NCBI GenBank assembly: GCA_930633495.1
Contig: CAKNFJ010000001.1
Span: 1,981,001 to 2,045,000, forward strand
Reading direction: 5' to 3'
DNA from: Hyphomicrobiales bacterium
GTDB lineage: Bacteria > Pseudomonadota > Alphaproteobacteria > Rhizobiales > Beijerinckiaceae
DNA: 64,000 bases
The notes beneath the pieces were generated by a model. It was not told the origin of the DNA. It was given only the letters and a program-made list of their open reading frames with translations, and searched no databases. Both the position numbers and the translations under genes were made by a program. Positions 6,784 to 15,506 of this stretch are shown in pieces. How positions within the stretch are numbered: the first letter of the stretch is position 1; each line of letters starts with the position of its first letter.

Positions 6784-7839
6784 ATGAACGCTCCGCAGAC
6801 CGCAAATCTCGGCAAGACGCCCTGCACGATCATCACCGGCTTCCTCGGCGCCGGAAAGACGACGCTGGTGCGCCATCTCCTCGAGAATGCGCAGGGCAAG
6901 AAGCTCGCCGTGCTCGTCAACGAATTCGGCGATCTCGGCTTCGACGGCGAGTTCCTGAAGGGCTGCGGCATTGCCGGTTGCAGCGACGAGGATGTGGTCG
7001 AGCTGCCGAACGGCTGCATCTGCTGCACCGTCGCCGATGATTTCGTGCCGGCGCTGGAAAAGCTGCTCAACCGCCCCAATCCGCCCGAACACATCCTGAT
7101 CGAGACCTCCGGCCTCGCTTTGCCGAAGCCGCTCGTCACGGCCTTCAACTGGCCGGCGATCCGCTCGCGCGTCACCGTCGACGGCGTCATCGCCGTGGTC
7201 GACGGCCCGGCGGTGGCCGAGGGCCAGTTCGCGGATGATCCCGAGGCGCTCGCCGCACAGAAGGCTGCCGACGCCTCGGTCGAGCACGACAACCCGCTGG
7301 AGGAGGTGTTCGAGGACCAGATCCTCTGCGCGGATCTCATCCTGCTCAACAAAAGCGACCTCGTCGACGCAGCCGGCCGGGCGCGGGTCAAGGCCGAGAT
7401 CGCCGAGCACCTGCCCAAGGCGACCAAGATCGTCGAGACCGCCCATGGCAAGGTCGAGCCGGCGCTGATCGTGGGCCTCGGCGCCGCCGCCGAGAGCGAC
7501 CTCGCCGCCCGCCCCTCGCATCATGGCGAGGGCGAGCACGATCACGACCATGACGATTTCGACTCCGTCGCCATGCCTCTGCCGGCGGGGCTCTCCCCCG
7601 AAGAACTCTCGGCACGCGTCGCCAAGGCGGCCGAGGCCGAGGGCGTGCTGCGGCTCAAGGGCTTCACCGCCGTCCCGGGCAAGCCGATGCGCCTCGTCGT
7701 GCAGGGCGTCGGTCGGCGCGTCGGACATCATTTCGACCGGCCTTGGGGTGCGAGCGAGCCGCGCGACGGCCGCCTCACCGTGATCGGCCTGAAGGGCTTC
7801 GACCTGAAGGCCGTGGAAGCGGCTCTCGCGGGGGCGTAA
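6784..7839 (+). CDS. cobW: CobW, COG0523 GTPase of cobalamin biosynthesis
   Basis: A 351-residue metallochaperone-type GTPase. It shows the P-loop GFLGAGKTT (residues 19-27), the metal-binding CICC motif (78-81, within NGCICCTV), the guanine-specificity segment LNKSDLVD, and a histidine/aspartate loop (HHGEGEHDHDHDD, about 245-258) before the C-terminal CobW domain. It is thought to deliver Co(II) to the cobaltochelatase, and it is directly followed by cobN. A Zn-type COG0523 protein is unlikely in this context. Confidence 0.95.
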   Translation: MNAPQTANLGKTPCTIITGFLGAGKTTLVRHLLENAQGKKLAVLVNEFGDLGFDGEFLKGCGIAGCSDEDVVELPNGCICCTVADDFVPALEKLLNRPNPPEHILIETSGLALPKPLVTAFNWPAIRSRVTVDGVIAVVDGPAVAEGQFADDPEALAAQKAADASVEHDNPLEEVFEDQILCADLILLNKSDLVDAAGRARVKAEIAEHLPKATKIVETAHGKVEPALIVGLGAAAESDLAARPSHHGEGEHDHDHDDFDSVAMPLPAGLSPEELSARVAKAAEAEGVLRLKGFTAVPGKPMRLVVQGVGRRVGHHFDRPWGASEPRDGRLTVIGLKGFDLKAVEAALAGA

Positions 7840-7848
7840 CATCGGCCG

Positions 7849-10800
7849 ATGCACCTTCTCCCGACCAGCGAGATCAGGCTCGACGACGGCGAGGACGCCG
7901 TCGATCTCGCCCTGCCGCCGGGAGATGTGCTCGTCCTCTCGTTCACGGATAGCGACCTGTCCGCGCTGGCGGTGGCGGCAGGTGACAGCAGCCTGTCGGT
8001 GCGGCTCGCGCCGCTCCGACGATTGAAGCACCCGCTCTCGGTCGATTTTCTGATCGAGAAGACGGCAGCGCAGTGCCGCTTCGTGCTGCTGCGCTGCCTC
8101 GGCGGGCTGGATTACTGGCACTACGGCATCGAACAATTGAGCAACGTATGCCGCGTGCGTGGCATTCCGCTCGCAATCCTGCCCGGCGACGAGCGCGACG
8201 ATCCCAGGCTTGGCGAACATGCGACCGTGCCTGAGGAACTCGCGGCCGAACTGCTGGCCTACTTCCAGGCAGGCGGCGGCGCCGAGAACATGCGGCGGTT
8301 GCTGGAGCGGATCGAACGATACCCGGCAGAGCTTGGCCCCTCATCCGACCTTGCCCCGCTCCCACTGCCGGCCTGCTTCGCTCTCGGCGGTAGCGGCACG
8401 CCCCTGCCCTGGCGCGAGGCGCTCGCCACCCTGCCCGCCGACAAACCACTCGTCCCGATCCTGCTCTACCGCTCCGGCGTCGCGGCCGGCGACACGGCGA
8501 TGGGTGAAGCTATCGCCGCCGCATTGACAACACGCGGCCTCGCACCGCTTCCGCTGGCCCTGACCAGTCTCAAGGATCCGACCGTCACCGCAGAACTCGC
8601 CGCGCTCATCGCGACGCACAAGCCTGCCCTGATCGTCACCACCACCGCCTTCTCCGCCCGCGAGGGCGCAGATTTCGTGCTCGACGGCGTCACCTGCCCA
8701 ATCCTGCAAGCGGTCCCGGTCGGCAGTCCGCGCGAAGCCTGGGAAGCCTCGCCGCGCGGGCTCTCGGCCGCCGATCTCGCCATGCAGGTGGCATTGCCGG
8801 AGTTCGACGGGCGCATCGGCGCCATTCCGGTGGCTTTCAAGGCCGAGGAGACCGATCCGGCGACCGGTTTCGCCATCCGCCGACTCATGCCCGATACGGA
8901 CGGCATCGCCGCGCTGGCCGATTTCGCGGCCGGGTGGATCGCGCTGGCTCGGAAGCCCGCTGCCGAGCGACGGCTGGCGCTGGTGATGTCGGACTATCCC
9001 GCGCGCGGGGGACGGGCCGGTTTCGCGGTCGGTCTCGACACGCCGGCAAGCGTCACGGCGATCCGCGAACTGCTCGCGGGAGCGGGGTATGAGGTCGGCA
9101 TCGCCTCTCCCGCCACCCCGAACGCGGTCATCCCGGGCGACCGCAGGGAGACCCGGGATCCATGCCTGAGTCTTACCGACCGGCGCTCCGGCATGGATCC
9201 CGGATCGGCGCGGCTAACGCGGCTTGTCCGGGATGACCGCGCAGATGTGGATGAGGAAGCGCGGCTCATGGCCGCTCTCACCGCCGGCCCGACCAATCTG
9301 AGCATACCGCTCGCAACCTATCGCGACTGGCTCGTGACCATCCCCTCCGTTGCACGCGAAACCCTTCTCGCCAGCCATGGCGCGCCCGAAGCCGACCCGG
9401 CCTGCCGCGATGGCGCCTTCCATTTCTGCGCCGTGCGCTACGGCCACCTCACCGTCGCCCTGCAACCGCCGCGCGATGCGACGCCCGACCGCAAGGCGCG
9501 CTATCACGATCCCGACGCGCCACCAGGACACAGCTATCTCGCCTTCTATCTCGCGCTGCGCCAGATCGAGGCCATCGACGCGCTGATCCATCTCGGCACG
9601 CACGGCACCATGGAATGGCTGCCGGGCAAGGCCGTCGCGCTCTCGCCCGGCTGCTGGCCGCGGCTCGCCGTCGGCTCCCTGCCGGTCATCTACCCCTATG
9701 TCGTCGACGATCCCGGCGAGGCGGCGCCGGCCAAGCGCCGGCTCTCGGCGGTGACGCTCGGCCATCTACCGCCACCGCTGGCGGAGACGGAAGCGGCCGG
9801 CGAGACCGCCCTCTTGCGCGATCTCGTCGAGGAGTTCTCGCAGGCGCAGGTGCTCGATCCGCGCCGGGCCGACATCGTCGCCGCCGAAATCCGGGCGCGG
9901 GCCGAGGCGAGCGGGCTCGCTGCCTCCTGTGGCGTCGCGGCTGATACCGAGATGAACGAGGCGCTGACGCGACTCGACGCCCATCTTTGCGACATCGCCG
10001 AACTGCCCTTCCGTGACGGCTTGCATATCTTCGGGCGCTCGGAGATCGACGCGGTTTCCGCCCGCAACGAACGCGAGAACCTGCTCGCCGCCCTCGATGG
10101 CCGCTTCGTCGCGCCCGGCCCCGCCGGCTCGCCACATCGCGGCCGGCCCGACGTGCTGCCGACCGGGCGCAATCTCTCCACGCTCGATCCGCGCGCGATC
10201 CCGACGCGCGCCGCAACCCGGCTCGGCCGACTGGCGGCGCAGGCGGTGGTATCCCGCCATCTGCAGGACCATGGCGACTATCCGCGCCGGATCGTGATGG
10301 ATTTGTGGGCTTCCCCCACCCTGCGCTCCGGCGGCGAGGATATCGCCCATGCGCTGGCGCTGATGGGTGTCGAACCGCTCTGGGACAACGCCTCGACCCG
10401 CGTGACCGGCTTCACCATCGTTCCGCAGCCGAAACTGGCCTATCCGCGCCTCGACGTGACCATCCGCATCTCCGGCACCTTCCGCGACACGTTTCCGGGC
10501 CAGATCGGGCTGATCGATCAGGCGGCGCGGGCCGTCGCCGCGCTGGACGAGCCCGACGACTGGAACGAACCCGCCGCCGCCCGGCGTCGTGGCGAGCACG
10601 GCGCGCGCATCTTCGGCGCCGCGCCCGGCCGCTACGGCGCGGCGATGGCCGACCGGGCGCTGGATGGCGACTGGACGGGGCGCGAGGACCTCGGCGCCGC
10701 CTATCTCGCGGCGTCGGACCATGCCTATGGCGGCCCGGAAGGCGCAGGCAGCGCCGATGCCGGCTTCGCCGAGCGCATCCGCGCCTCCAACGCCTTCATC

Positions 10801-11295
10801 CATGTCAGCGACACGGCCGGGCGCGACATTCTCGAAGCGACCAGCGCGGCCGACGTGATCGGTGGGCTGGCAGCGGCAGCGAAGGCGCTCGGTGCCGAGC
10901 CGGCACTCTACAGCCTCGACAGCTCCAATCCGGAGGCGCCGAAGGCGCGCACGCTGGCCGAGGATATCGCCCGCATCGTCCATGGCCGATTGACGCATCC
11001 GCGCTGGATTGCATCCCAGCTTGCCCATGGCTGGCGCGGCGCGGCGGAGTTGGCCGAGGCGGTCGATACCCTCTTCGTCTTCGCCGCGAGCACCGAGGCG
11101 GTTGCGGACGGGCTGTTCGATGCCGTGTTCCAGGCCTATTGCGCCGACCCATCGGTGTGGAGCGCCCTCGAAGCCGCCAATGCGCCGGCCGCCGCCGCGA
11201 TCCGCTCGCGACTGACGGAGGCCGCGCGGCGCGGGCTCTGGACCAGCCGCCGCAACTCCGTCGGCGCCTTCCTGGCGCGGGAAGCGGCGGAATGA
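7849..11295 (+). CDS. cobN: Cobaltochelatase subunit CobN
   Basis: The large subunit of the aerobic ATP-dependent cobaltochelatase, which inserts cobalt into hydrogenobyrinic acid a,c-diamide with CobS and CobT (neither in this window). The 1148 residues include the family segments GTHGTMEWLPGKAVALSP and ISGTFRDTFPGQIGLIDQA. Residues about 425-465 are encoded by a 119-bp palindromic repeat inserted in frame at 9123-9241; similarity to the family should break there and resume at MAALTAGPTN. The stop overlaps the cobG start (ATGA), so translation is coupled. Whether the inserted loop affects activity is unknown. Confidence 0.95.
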   Translation: MHLLPTSEIRLDDGEDAVDLALPPGDVLVLSFTDSDLSALAVAAGDSSLSVRLAPLRRLKHPLSVDFLIEKTAAQCRFVLLRCLGGLDYWHYGIEQLSNVCRVRGIPLAILPGDERDDPRLGEHATVPEELAAELLAYFQAGGGAENMRRLLERIERYPAELGPSSDLAPLPLPACFALGGSGTPLPWREALATLPADKPLVPILLYRSGVAAGDTAMGEAIAAALTTRGLAPLPLALTSLKDPTVTAELAALIATHKPALIVTTTAFSAREGADFVLDGVTCPILQAVPVGSPREAWEASPRGLSAADLAMQVALPEFDGRIGAIPVAFKAEETDPATGFAIRRLMPDTDGIAALADFAAGWIALARKPAAERRLALVMSDYPARGGRAGFAVGLDTPASVTAIRELLAGAGYEVGIASPATPNAVIPGDRRETRDPCLSLTDRRSGMDPGSARLTRLVRDDRADVDEEARLMAALTAGPTNLSIPLATYRDWLVTIPSVARETLLASHGAPEADPACRDGAFHFCAVRYGHLTVALQPPRDATPDRKARYHDPDAPPGHSYLAFYLALRQIEAIDALIHLGTHGTMEWLPGKAVALSPGCWPRLAVGSLPVIYPYVVDDPGEAAPAKRRLSAVTLGHLPPPLAETEAAGETALLRDLVEEFSQAQVLDPRRADIVAAEIRARAEASGLAASCGVAADTEMNEALTRLDAHLCDIAELPFRDGLHIFGRSEIDAVSARNERENLLAALDGRFVAPGPAGSPHRGRPDVLPTGRNLSTLDPRAIPTRAATRLGRLAAQAVVSRHLQDHGDYPRRIVMDLWASPTLRSGGEDIAHALALMGVEPLWDNASTRVTGFTIVPQPKLAYPRLDVTIRISGTFRDTFPGQIGLIDQAARAVAALDEPDDWNEPAAARRRGEHGARIFGAAPGRYGAAMADRALDGDWTGREDLGAAYLAASDHAYGGPEGAGSADAGFAERIRASNAFIHVSDTAGRDILEATSAADVIGGLAAAAKALGAEPALYSLDSSNPEAPKARTLAEDIARIVHGRLTHPRWIASQLAHGWRGAAELAEAVDTLFVFAASTEAVADGLFDAVFQAYCADPSVWSALEAANAPAAAAIRSRLTEAARRGLWTSRRNSVGAFLAREAAE
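9123..9241 (+). repeat. Palindromic repeat unit inserted in frame in cobN
   Basis: The 119-bp unit has perfect 14-bp outer arms (CGCGGTCATCCCGG at 9123-9136 and its complement at 9228-9241) and perfect 14-bp inner arms (CCGGGATCCATGCC at 9153-9166 and its complement at 9190-9203). It keeps the reading frame open and encodes an arginine- and aspartate-rich loop. GTCAT/ATGAC within the arms resembles the ends of the intergenic units. Confidence 0.9.
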
Positions 11296-12638
11296 GCGCG
11301 CTGCCAAAGGAAAAACTGCGGCGCGGCTGGTGTCCGAGCACGCTCAAGCCGATGGAAACTGGCGATGGCTGGCTGGTGCGACTGCATCCGCCCGGCGCAA
11401 CGCTGACGCCGCTGCAACTGCGACGGATCGCGGCGCTGGCAGCCGAGCATGGCAACGGGCTGATCGAGATCTCGGCCCGTGGCAATCTGCAGATTCGCGG
11501 CGTGACGGCCGAGAGTCATCCGAAGCTGGTCGAGCGCCTGCTGGCAGAACAGCTCGTCGGCGAACATGACGGCGACGGACCGCAGCGGCTGACGCTGGTC
11601 TCGCCGCTGGCGGCCGTCGGCACGGGCGTCATGCTCGGGCTTGACCCGAGCATCTCAGGACGAGAAGGCGCCGCTTTCGGCAGGGGCGGATTCATCGACG
11701 CCGTCGCCCTATCGGATGCCATCGAAGCGAGGGCCCGCACCATCCCCGGCTTGCCCGCCAAGCTCTGCGTGATCGTCGATGACGGCGGCCGGCAGGCGTT
11801 GGACGGATTTGCGGGCGACATCCGACTCGTCGGAATCGGCGCCGGACTTGTGGCCCTTTGCCTCGCGGACCGGCTCTGGCGCGGGCCGCTCACCGAAGAC
11901 GAAGCCACCGCAGCAGTGGAAGCCGCCCTGCGCGGTTTTTCGACGCTGCGGGCTGCAGCGCCCGACCGCATCCGCCGCCTGCGCGACCTGCCTCCTGAAA
12001 CGCTGGCCGGTCTTTCCACGCTGCCTGAAACCTCCGCACCGACGCCGCGCCCGGCGCCTCGACGCGCTGGCCTTTTCGCCCTGGACGGCGGGCGGCTTGC
12101 TGTTCTCATCGGCCTGCCTTTCGGGCGATGCGACCGGGCGGTCCTCGACAGGCTCGGCGCCGTGATCGACACGAGCGCAGCCGACATCCGGCTTTCGCCC
12201 TGGCGGGGGCTCGCCTTCCGCAATCTCGACCAGACCGAAGCGGGCAGGCTGCTGGCGCTGGCAGACGAGCTCGGGCTGATCACGCGAGACGACGATCCAC
12301 GCCTCTCCGTGCAAGCCTGTGCCGGCAGCCCCGCCTGCTCGCGCGCCGAGGCGTCGACCATGGCGGATGCGGCCGTGCTCGCCGAAGCCGCCTCCAGCCT
12401 GCTCTCGCAGGGGGTGACGCTGCATGTCTCCGGCTGCGTGAAATCCTGCGCCCATCCCGCGGCAGCCGACCTCACCCTGACCGGGCGAGAGGAGCGTTAC
12501 GACGTCGTGGTCAACGGCTCGACGCGGGACAAGCCGATCGCGACGCTTGACCTTTCCGCGCTGCTCACGCGATTGCAGCCCGGACAAGATATTCACGCCC
12601 GGCTGAAGGCCGCGCGTTCGACGGGATCGCACGGTTGA
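11292..12638 (+). CDS. cobG: Precorrin-3B synthase CobG
   Basis: A monooxygenase of the aerobic pathway that converts precorrin-3A to precorrin-3B with O2 before ring contraction. The 448-residue protein has the nitrite/sulfite reductase ferredoxin-like fold; the [4Fe-4S] cysteines appear as CAGSPAC and SGCVKSCAHP near residues 340-385. Residues about 113-122 (MLGLDPSIS) come from an in-frame repeat half-unit at 11627-11656. The ATG overlaps the cobN stop and the stop overlaps the TTG start of cobH. Its presence marks the oxygen-dependent route. Confidence 0.93.
   Translation: MSALPKEKLRRGWCPSTLKPMETGDGWLVRLHPPGATLTPLQLRRIAALAAEHGNGLIEISARGNLQIRGVTAESHPKLVERLLAEQLVGEHDGDGPQRLTLVSPLAAVGTGVMLGLDPSISGREGAAFGRGGFIDAVALSDAIEARARTIPGLPAKLCVIVDDGGRQALDGFAGDIRLVGIGAGLVALCLADRLWRGPLTEDEATAAVEAALRGFSTLRAAAPDRIRRLRDLPPETLAGLSTLPETSAPTPRPAPRRAGLFALDGGRLAVLIGLPFGRCDRAVLDRLGAVIDTSAADIRLSPWRGLAFRNLDQTEAGRLLALADELGLITRDDDPRLSVQACAGSPACSRAEASTMADAAVLAEAASSLLSQGVTLHVSGCVKSCAHPAAADLTLTGREERYDVVVNGSTRDKPIATLDLSALLTRLQPGQDIHARLKAARSTGSHG
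11627..11656 (+). repeat. Palindromic repeat half-unit inserted in frame in cobG
   Basis: ATGCTCGGG and CCCGAGCAT (11631-11653) form a hairpin, preceded by CGTC and followed by CTC, matching the left half of the intergenic units at 30075 and 24911. The encoded peptide contains LGLDPSIS, the usual translation of such Rhizobiales repeats. Confidence 0.75.
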
Positions 12639-13267
12639 GCAAGGCATACGACTATATCCGGGACGGCGCGGCGATCTATCAGCGCTCCTTCGCCATCATC
12701 CGCGCAGAAGCCGATCTCGCGCGGTTCAGCGGCGCGGCCGAGCGCGTCGTGGTGCGCATGATCCATGCCTGCGGCATGACCGACCTGCCGAAGGATGTGG
12801 AGATGTCCGCCGGCTTTGCCGAGGCGGCGCAGGGCGCGCTCAGGAACGGCGCGCCGCTCCTTTGCGACGCCAAGATGGTCGCCAACGGCGTGACCCGCGC
12901 CCGCCTGCCGGCCGGCAACGGGGTGATCTGCACGCTGGACGACCCGCAGGTTCCGGCGCTCGCGGCACAGATGGGCACGACCCGCTCTGCTGCCGCGATG
13001 GAACTGTGGAAGCCACGCCTCGCCGGCTCCATCGTCGTGATCGGCAATGCACCGACCTCGCTCTTCCGCCTGCTCGAAATGCTCGATGCCTACGCGCCAA
13101 AGCCGGCTGCGGTGATCGGCATTCCCGTCGGTTTCGTCGGCGCGGCCGAATCGAAGGAGGCGCTGGCTCGGGACGGGCGCGTGCCTTTCGTCGTCGTGCA
13201 TGGACGGCGCGGCGGCTCGGCCATGGCGGCGGCCGCCGTCAATGCGCTGGCGCAGGACAAGGAATAG
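12635..13267 (+). CDS. cobH: Precorrin-8X methylmutase CobH
   Basis: Moves the C-11 methyl group of precorrin-8X to C-12, giving hydrogenobyrinic acid. The 210-residue length is standard and the catalytic histidine is seen in VVRMIHACGMTD (His44). The start is a TTG at 12635 overlapping the cobG TGA (TTGA), a translationally coupled arrangement; no ATG lies in frame before conserved sequence. cobI follows after three bases. Confidence 0.95.
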   Translation: MSKAYDYIRDGAAIYQRSFAIIRAEADLARFSGAAERVVVRMIHACGMTDLPKDVEMSAGFAEAAQGALRNGAPLLCDAKMVANGVTRARLPAGNGVICTLDDPQVPALAAQMGTTRSAAAMELWKPRLAGSIVVIGNAPTSLFRLLEMLDAYAPKPAAVIGIPVGFVGAAESKEALARDGRVPFVVVHGRRGGSAMAAAAVNALAQDKE

Positions 13268-13270
13268 GCG

Positions 13271-14011
13271 ATGAGCGGGACGCGGAAGACCCTGCTCTAC
13301 GGCGTCGGGCTCGGCCCCGGCGCGCCGGACCTGATGACGGTCAGGGCGCGGGAGATCATCACCATGGCCGACCGGCTGGTGCATTTCTGCAAGCGCGGCC
13401 GGCGCGGCAATGCCCGCAGCACGGCCGACGCCATCATCGCGCCCGATCCGGCCCGCGAGATCGAGCTCGCCTTCCCGGTGACGGTCGAGGCCAGCGTCGG
13501 CGAGCCCGATTACGACGGGCCGATCGCGGCCTTCTACGAGGAGGCCGCCGAACGGCTCGCCGCCGAAATGCAAGCCGGGCGGACGCTCGCCGTGCTTTGC
13601 GACGGCGACCCGTTCTTCTACGGCTCCTTCATGCATCTGTGGCGGCGTCTTTCTCCGCGCTTCCCGACCGAGGTGGTGCCCGGCGTCACCGGCATGACCG
13701 GCGCCTGGGGAGAGGCTGGTGCGCCGATCACCTGGGGCGACGACGTCATGACCGTGTTGCCCGGCACGCTGCCCGAAGCGGAGCTGGCGCGACGGCTTGC
13801 CGATACGGATGCGGCCGTCATCATGAAGCTCGGCCGCAACCTGCCGAAGGTGCGTCGCGCGCTTGTGGCTGCCGGGCTGGAAGGACGCGCGATCTATGTC
13901 GAGCGCGCGACCATGGCGCGGCAGGTGGTGGCAAGGCTCGCCGACAAGGCCGATGACGAGGCGCCCTATTTCGCGATGGTGCTGGTGCCCGGCGAAGGGC
14001 GGCGGCTGTGA
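13271..14011 (+). CDS. cobI: Precorrin-2 C20-methyltransferase CobI
   Basis: S-adenosylmethionine-dependent methylation of precorrin-2 at C-20 to precorrin-3A. The 246-residue protein has the N-terminal tetrapyrrole methylase motif GVGLGPGAPDLMTVRA (about 11-26), the LCDGDPFFYGSF segment and VVPGVTGMTGAW, typical of CobI/CbiL. The stop overlaps the GTG start of cobJ. Confidence 0.95.
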   Translation: MSGTRKTLLYGVGLGPGAPDLMTVRAREIITMADRLVHFCKRGRRGNARSTADAIIAPDPAREIELAFPVTVEASVGEPDYDGPIAAFYEEAAERLAAEMQAGRTLAVLCDGDPFFYGSFMHLWRRLSPRFPTEVVPGVTGMTGAWGEAGAPITWGDDVMTVLPGTLPEAELARRLADTDAAVIMKLGRNLPKVRRALVAAGLEGRAIYVERATMARQVVARLADKADDEAPYFAMVLVPGEGRRL

Positions 14012-14799
14012 CCGGCTCCCTCACCATCGTCGGCCTCGGCCCCGGCACGGCGGACTGGATCACGCCGGCGGCGCAGGCCGCTTTGGATGCTGCCACCGAT
14101 ATCGTCGGCTACGGCCCCTATGTCGACCGGGTGCCCGAGCGGGCGGGGCTGACCAAGCACGCTTCCGACAATCGCGTCGAGGTCGAGCGTGCCTCCCATG
14201 CGCTGCAACTGGCGGAGGAAGGCCGAACGGTCGCAGTGGTCTCGGGCGGCGATCCCGGCGTCTTCGCCATGGCGGCGGCGGTCTTCGAGGCGCTGGAGGC
14301 CGGGCCGGCAGCATGGCTGGGCATCACGATCACGGTCGAGCCCGGCATCACCGCCATGCTGGCGGCGGCGGCACGGGCCGGTGCCCCGCTCGGCGGGGAT
14401 TTCTGCGCGATCTCGCTCTCGGACAACCTGAAGCCCTGGGACGTCGTGACCGCGCGGCTCGAAGCGGTGCTTACCGCCGATTTCGTGATCTGCCTCTACA
14501 ACCCGATCTCGAAGGCCCGGCCCTGGCAACTCGGCAAGGCGCTGGAACTGGCGGCGAAGCATCGCGACGCGAGCACACCCGTCCTGTTCGCCCGGGCGGT
14601 CGGGCGGCCGGACGAGGCTTTGCGCATCACGACGCTGGCGGAAGCCGTCGCGGTCGCGGACACGGCGGACATGGCGACGCTGGTGATGATCGGGGCTTCG
14701 AGCACGCGGCTGATCGCGCGCGAAGGCGGCGCTCTTTACGTCTACACGCCACGTTCGGTGGCGAAGATACCCTGCGCCACCAGCCAGGGCAGGACCTGA
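14008..14799 (+). CDS. cobJ: Precorrin-3B C17-methyltransferase CobJ
   Basis: Methylates C-17 and contracts the ring, turning precorrin-3B into precorrin-4. The 263 residues show GLGPGTADWITPAA (about 9-22), VSGGDPGVFAMA and LYNPISKARPWQL, all typical of CobJ/CbiH. The start is GTG at 14008, overlapping the cobI TGA. The last 58 bases overlap the 3' end of the reversed cobK gene, so no intergenic terminator separates them. Confidence 0.95.
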   Translation: MTGSLTIVGLGPGTADWITPAAQAALDAATDIVGYGPYVDRVPERAGLTKHASDNRVEVERASHALQLAEEGRTVAVVSGGDPGVFAMAAAVFEALEAGPAAWLGITITVEPGITAMLAAAARAGAPLGGDFCAISLSDNLKPWDVVTARLEAVLTADFVICLYNPISKARPWQLGKALELAAKHRDASTPVLFARAVGRPDEALRITTLAEAVAVADTADMATLVMIGASSTRLIAREGGALYVYTPRSVAKIPCATSQGRT

Positions 14800-15506
14800 T
14801 CAATATGATCGACGGTCTCGACATCGGGCTTGGGCGGGCGCTCCACCATCACCACCGGCAGGGAGAGCCGGCGCGCCGCCACGAGCTTGCCGACCGTCGC
14901 CGGCCCGCCGGAATTCTTGCTGACCAGGATCTCGACGCCCTCGCGACGCATCAGATCCTCCTCGTCATCGGTATCGAAGGGTCCGCGCGCGAGGATGACG
15001 TCGGCATGCGGGACGGGCAGCCGGTCGCCGATCGGCTCGATGGCCCGCACCAGATAGCGATGATGCGGAGCATCCGCGAAGGCGGGCAGTTCGAGCCGGC
15101 CGACGGTCAGGAAGACGCGCCGGGGCTTGTCTCCGAGCGCCTGGACGGCCGTGTCGATGTCCGGCACGGATTTCCAGCGGTCGCCGTCGCGCGGCTTCCA
15201 GGATTCACGGCGGATCGCGAGCAGCGGCACGCCCTCCGCCTTGCAGGCATGCTCGGCGTTGAAGGGCATGACGGCGGCAAAGGGGTGGGTGGCATCGACG
15301 ACGGCGACGATGCCCTCGTCGAGCAGATAGCGCCTCAAACCCTCGACGCCACCGAAGCCGCCGACACGCACCGGCAGATTGGTCGGGCGGGGATCGACGG
15401 TGTGGCCCGCCAGCGAGATAATGGCGCGGATTTCGGGAGCCTGATCAGCCAAAAGCTGGTCAAGCGCAGCAGCTTCGCTCGTTCCGCCAAGGATGAGGAC
15501 GGTCAT
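14742..15506 (-). CDS. cobK: Precorrin-6A reductase CobK
   Basis: NADPH-dependent reduction of the macrocycle of precorrin-6A to precorrin-6B. The 254-residue protein begins [15 protein letters not shown] and contains VDATHPFAA, FLTVGRLELPAF and ILVSKNSGG, typical of CobK/CbiJ. It is the only cob gene in this run on the minus strand: its 3' end overlaps cobJ by 58 bases and its start codon overlaps that of cobL (CATG at 15504-15507). Its promoter must lie inside cobL. Transcription of the sense cluster would produce RNA antisense to it. Confidence 0.93.
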   Translation of the reverse strand: MTVLILGGTSEAAALDQLLADQAPEIRAIISLAGHTVDPRPTNLPVRVGGFGGVEGLRRYLLDEGIVAVVDATHPFAAVMPFNAEHACKAEGVPLLAIRRESWKPRDGDRWKSVPDIDTAVQALGDKPRRVFLTVGRLELPAFADAPHHRYLVRAIEPIGDRLPVPHADVILARGPFDTDDEEDLMRREGVEILVSKNSGGPATVGKLVAARRLSLPVVMVERPPKPDVETVDHIDQVLPWLVAQGIFATERGV

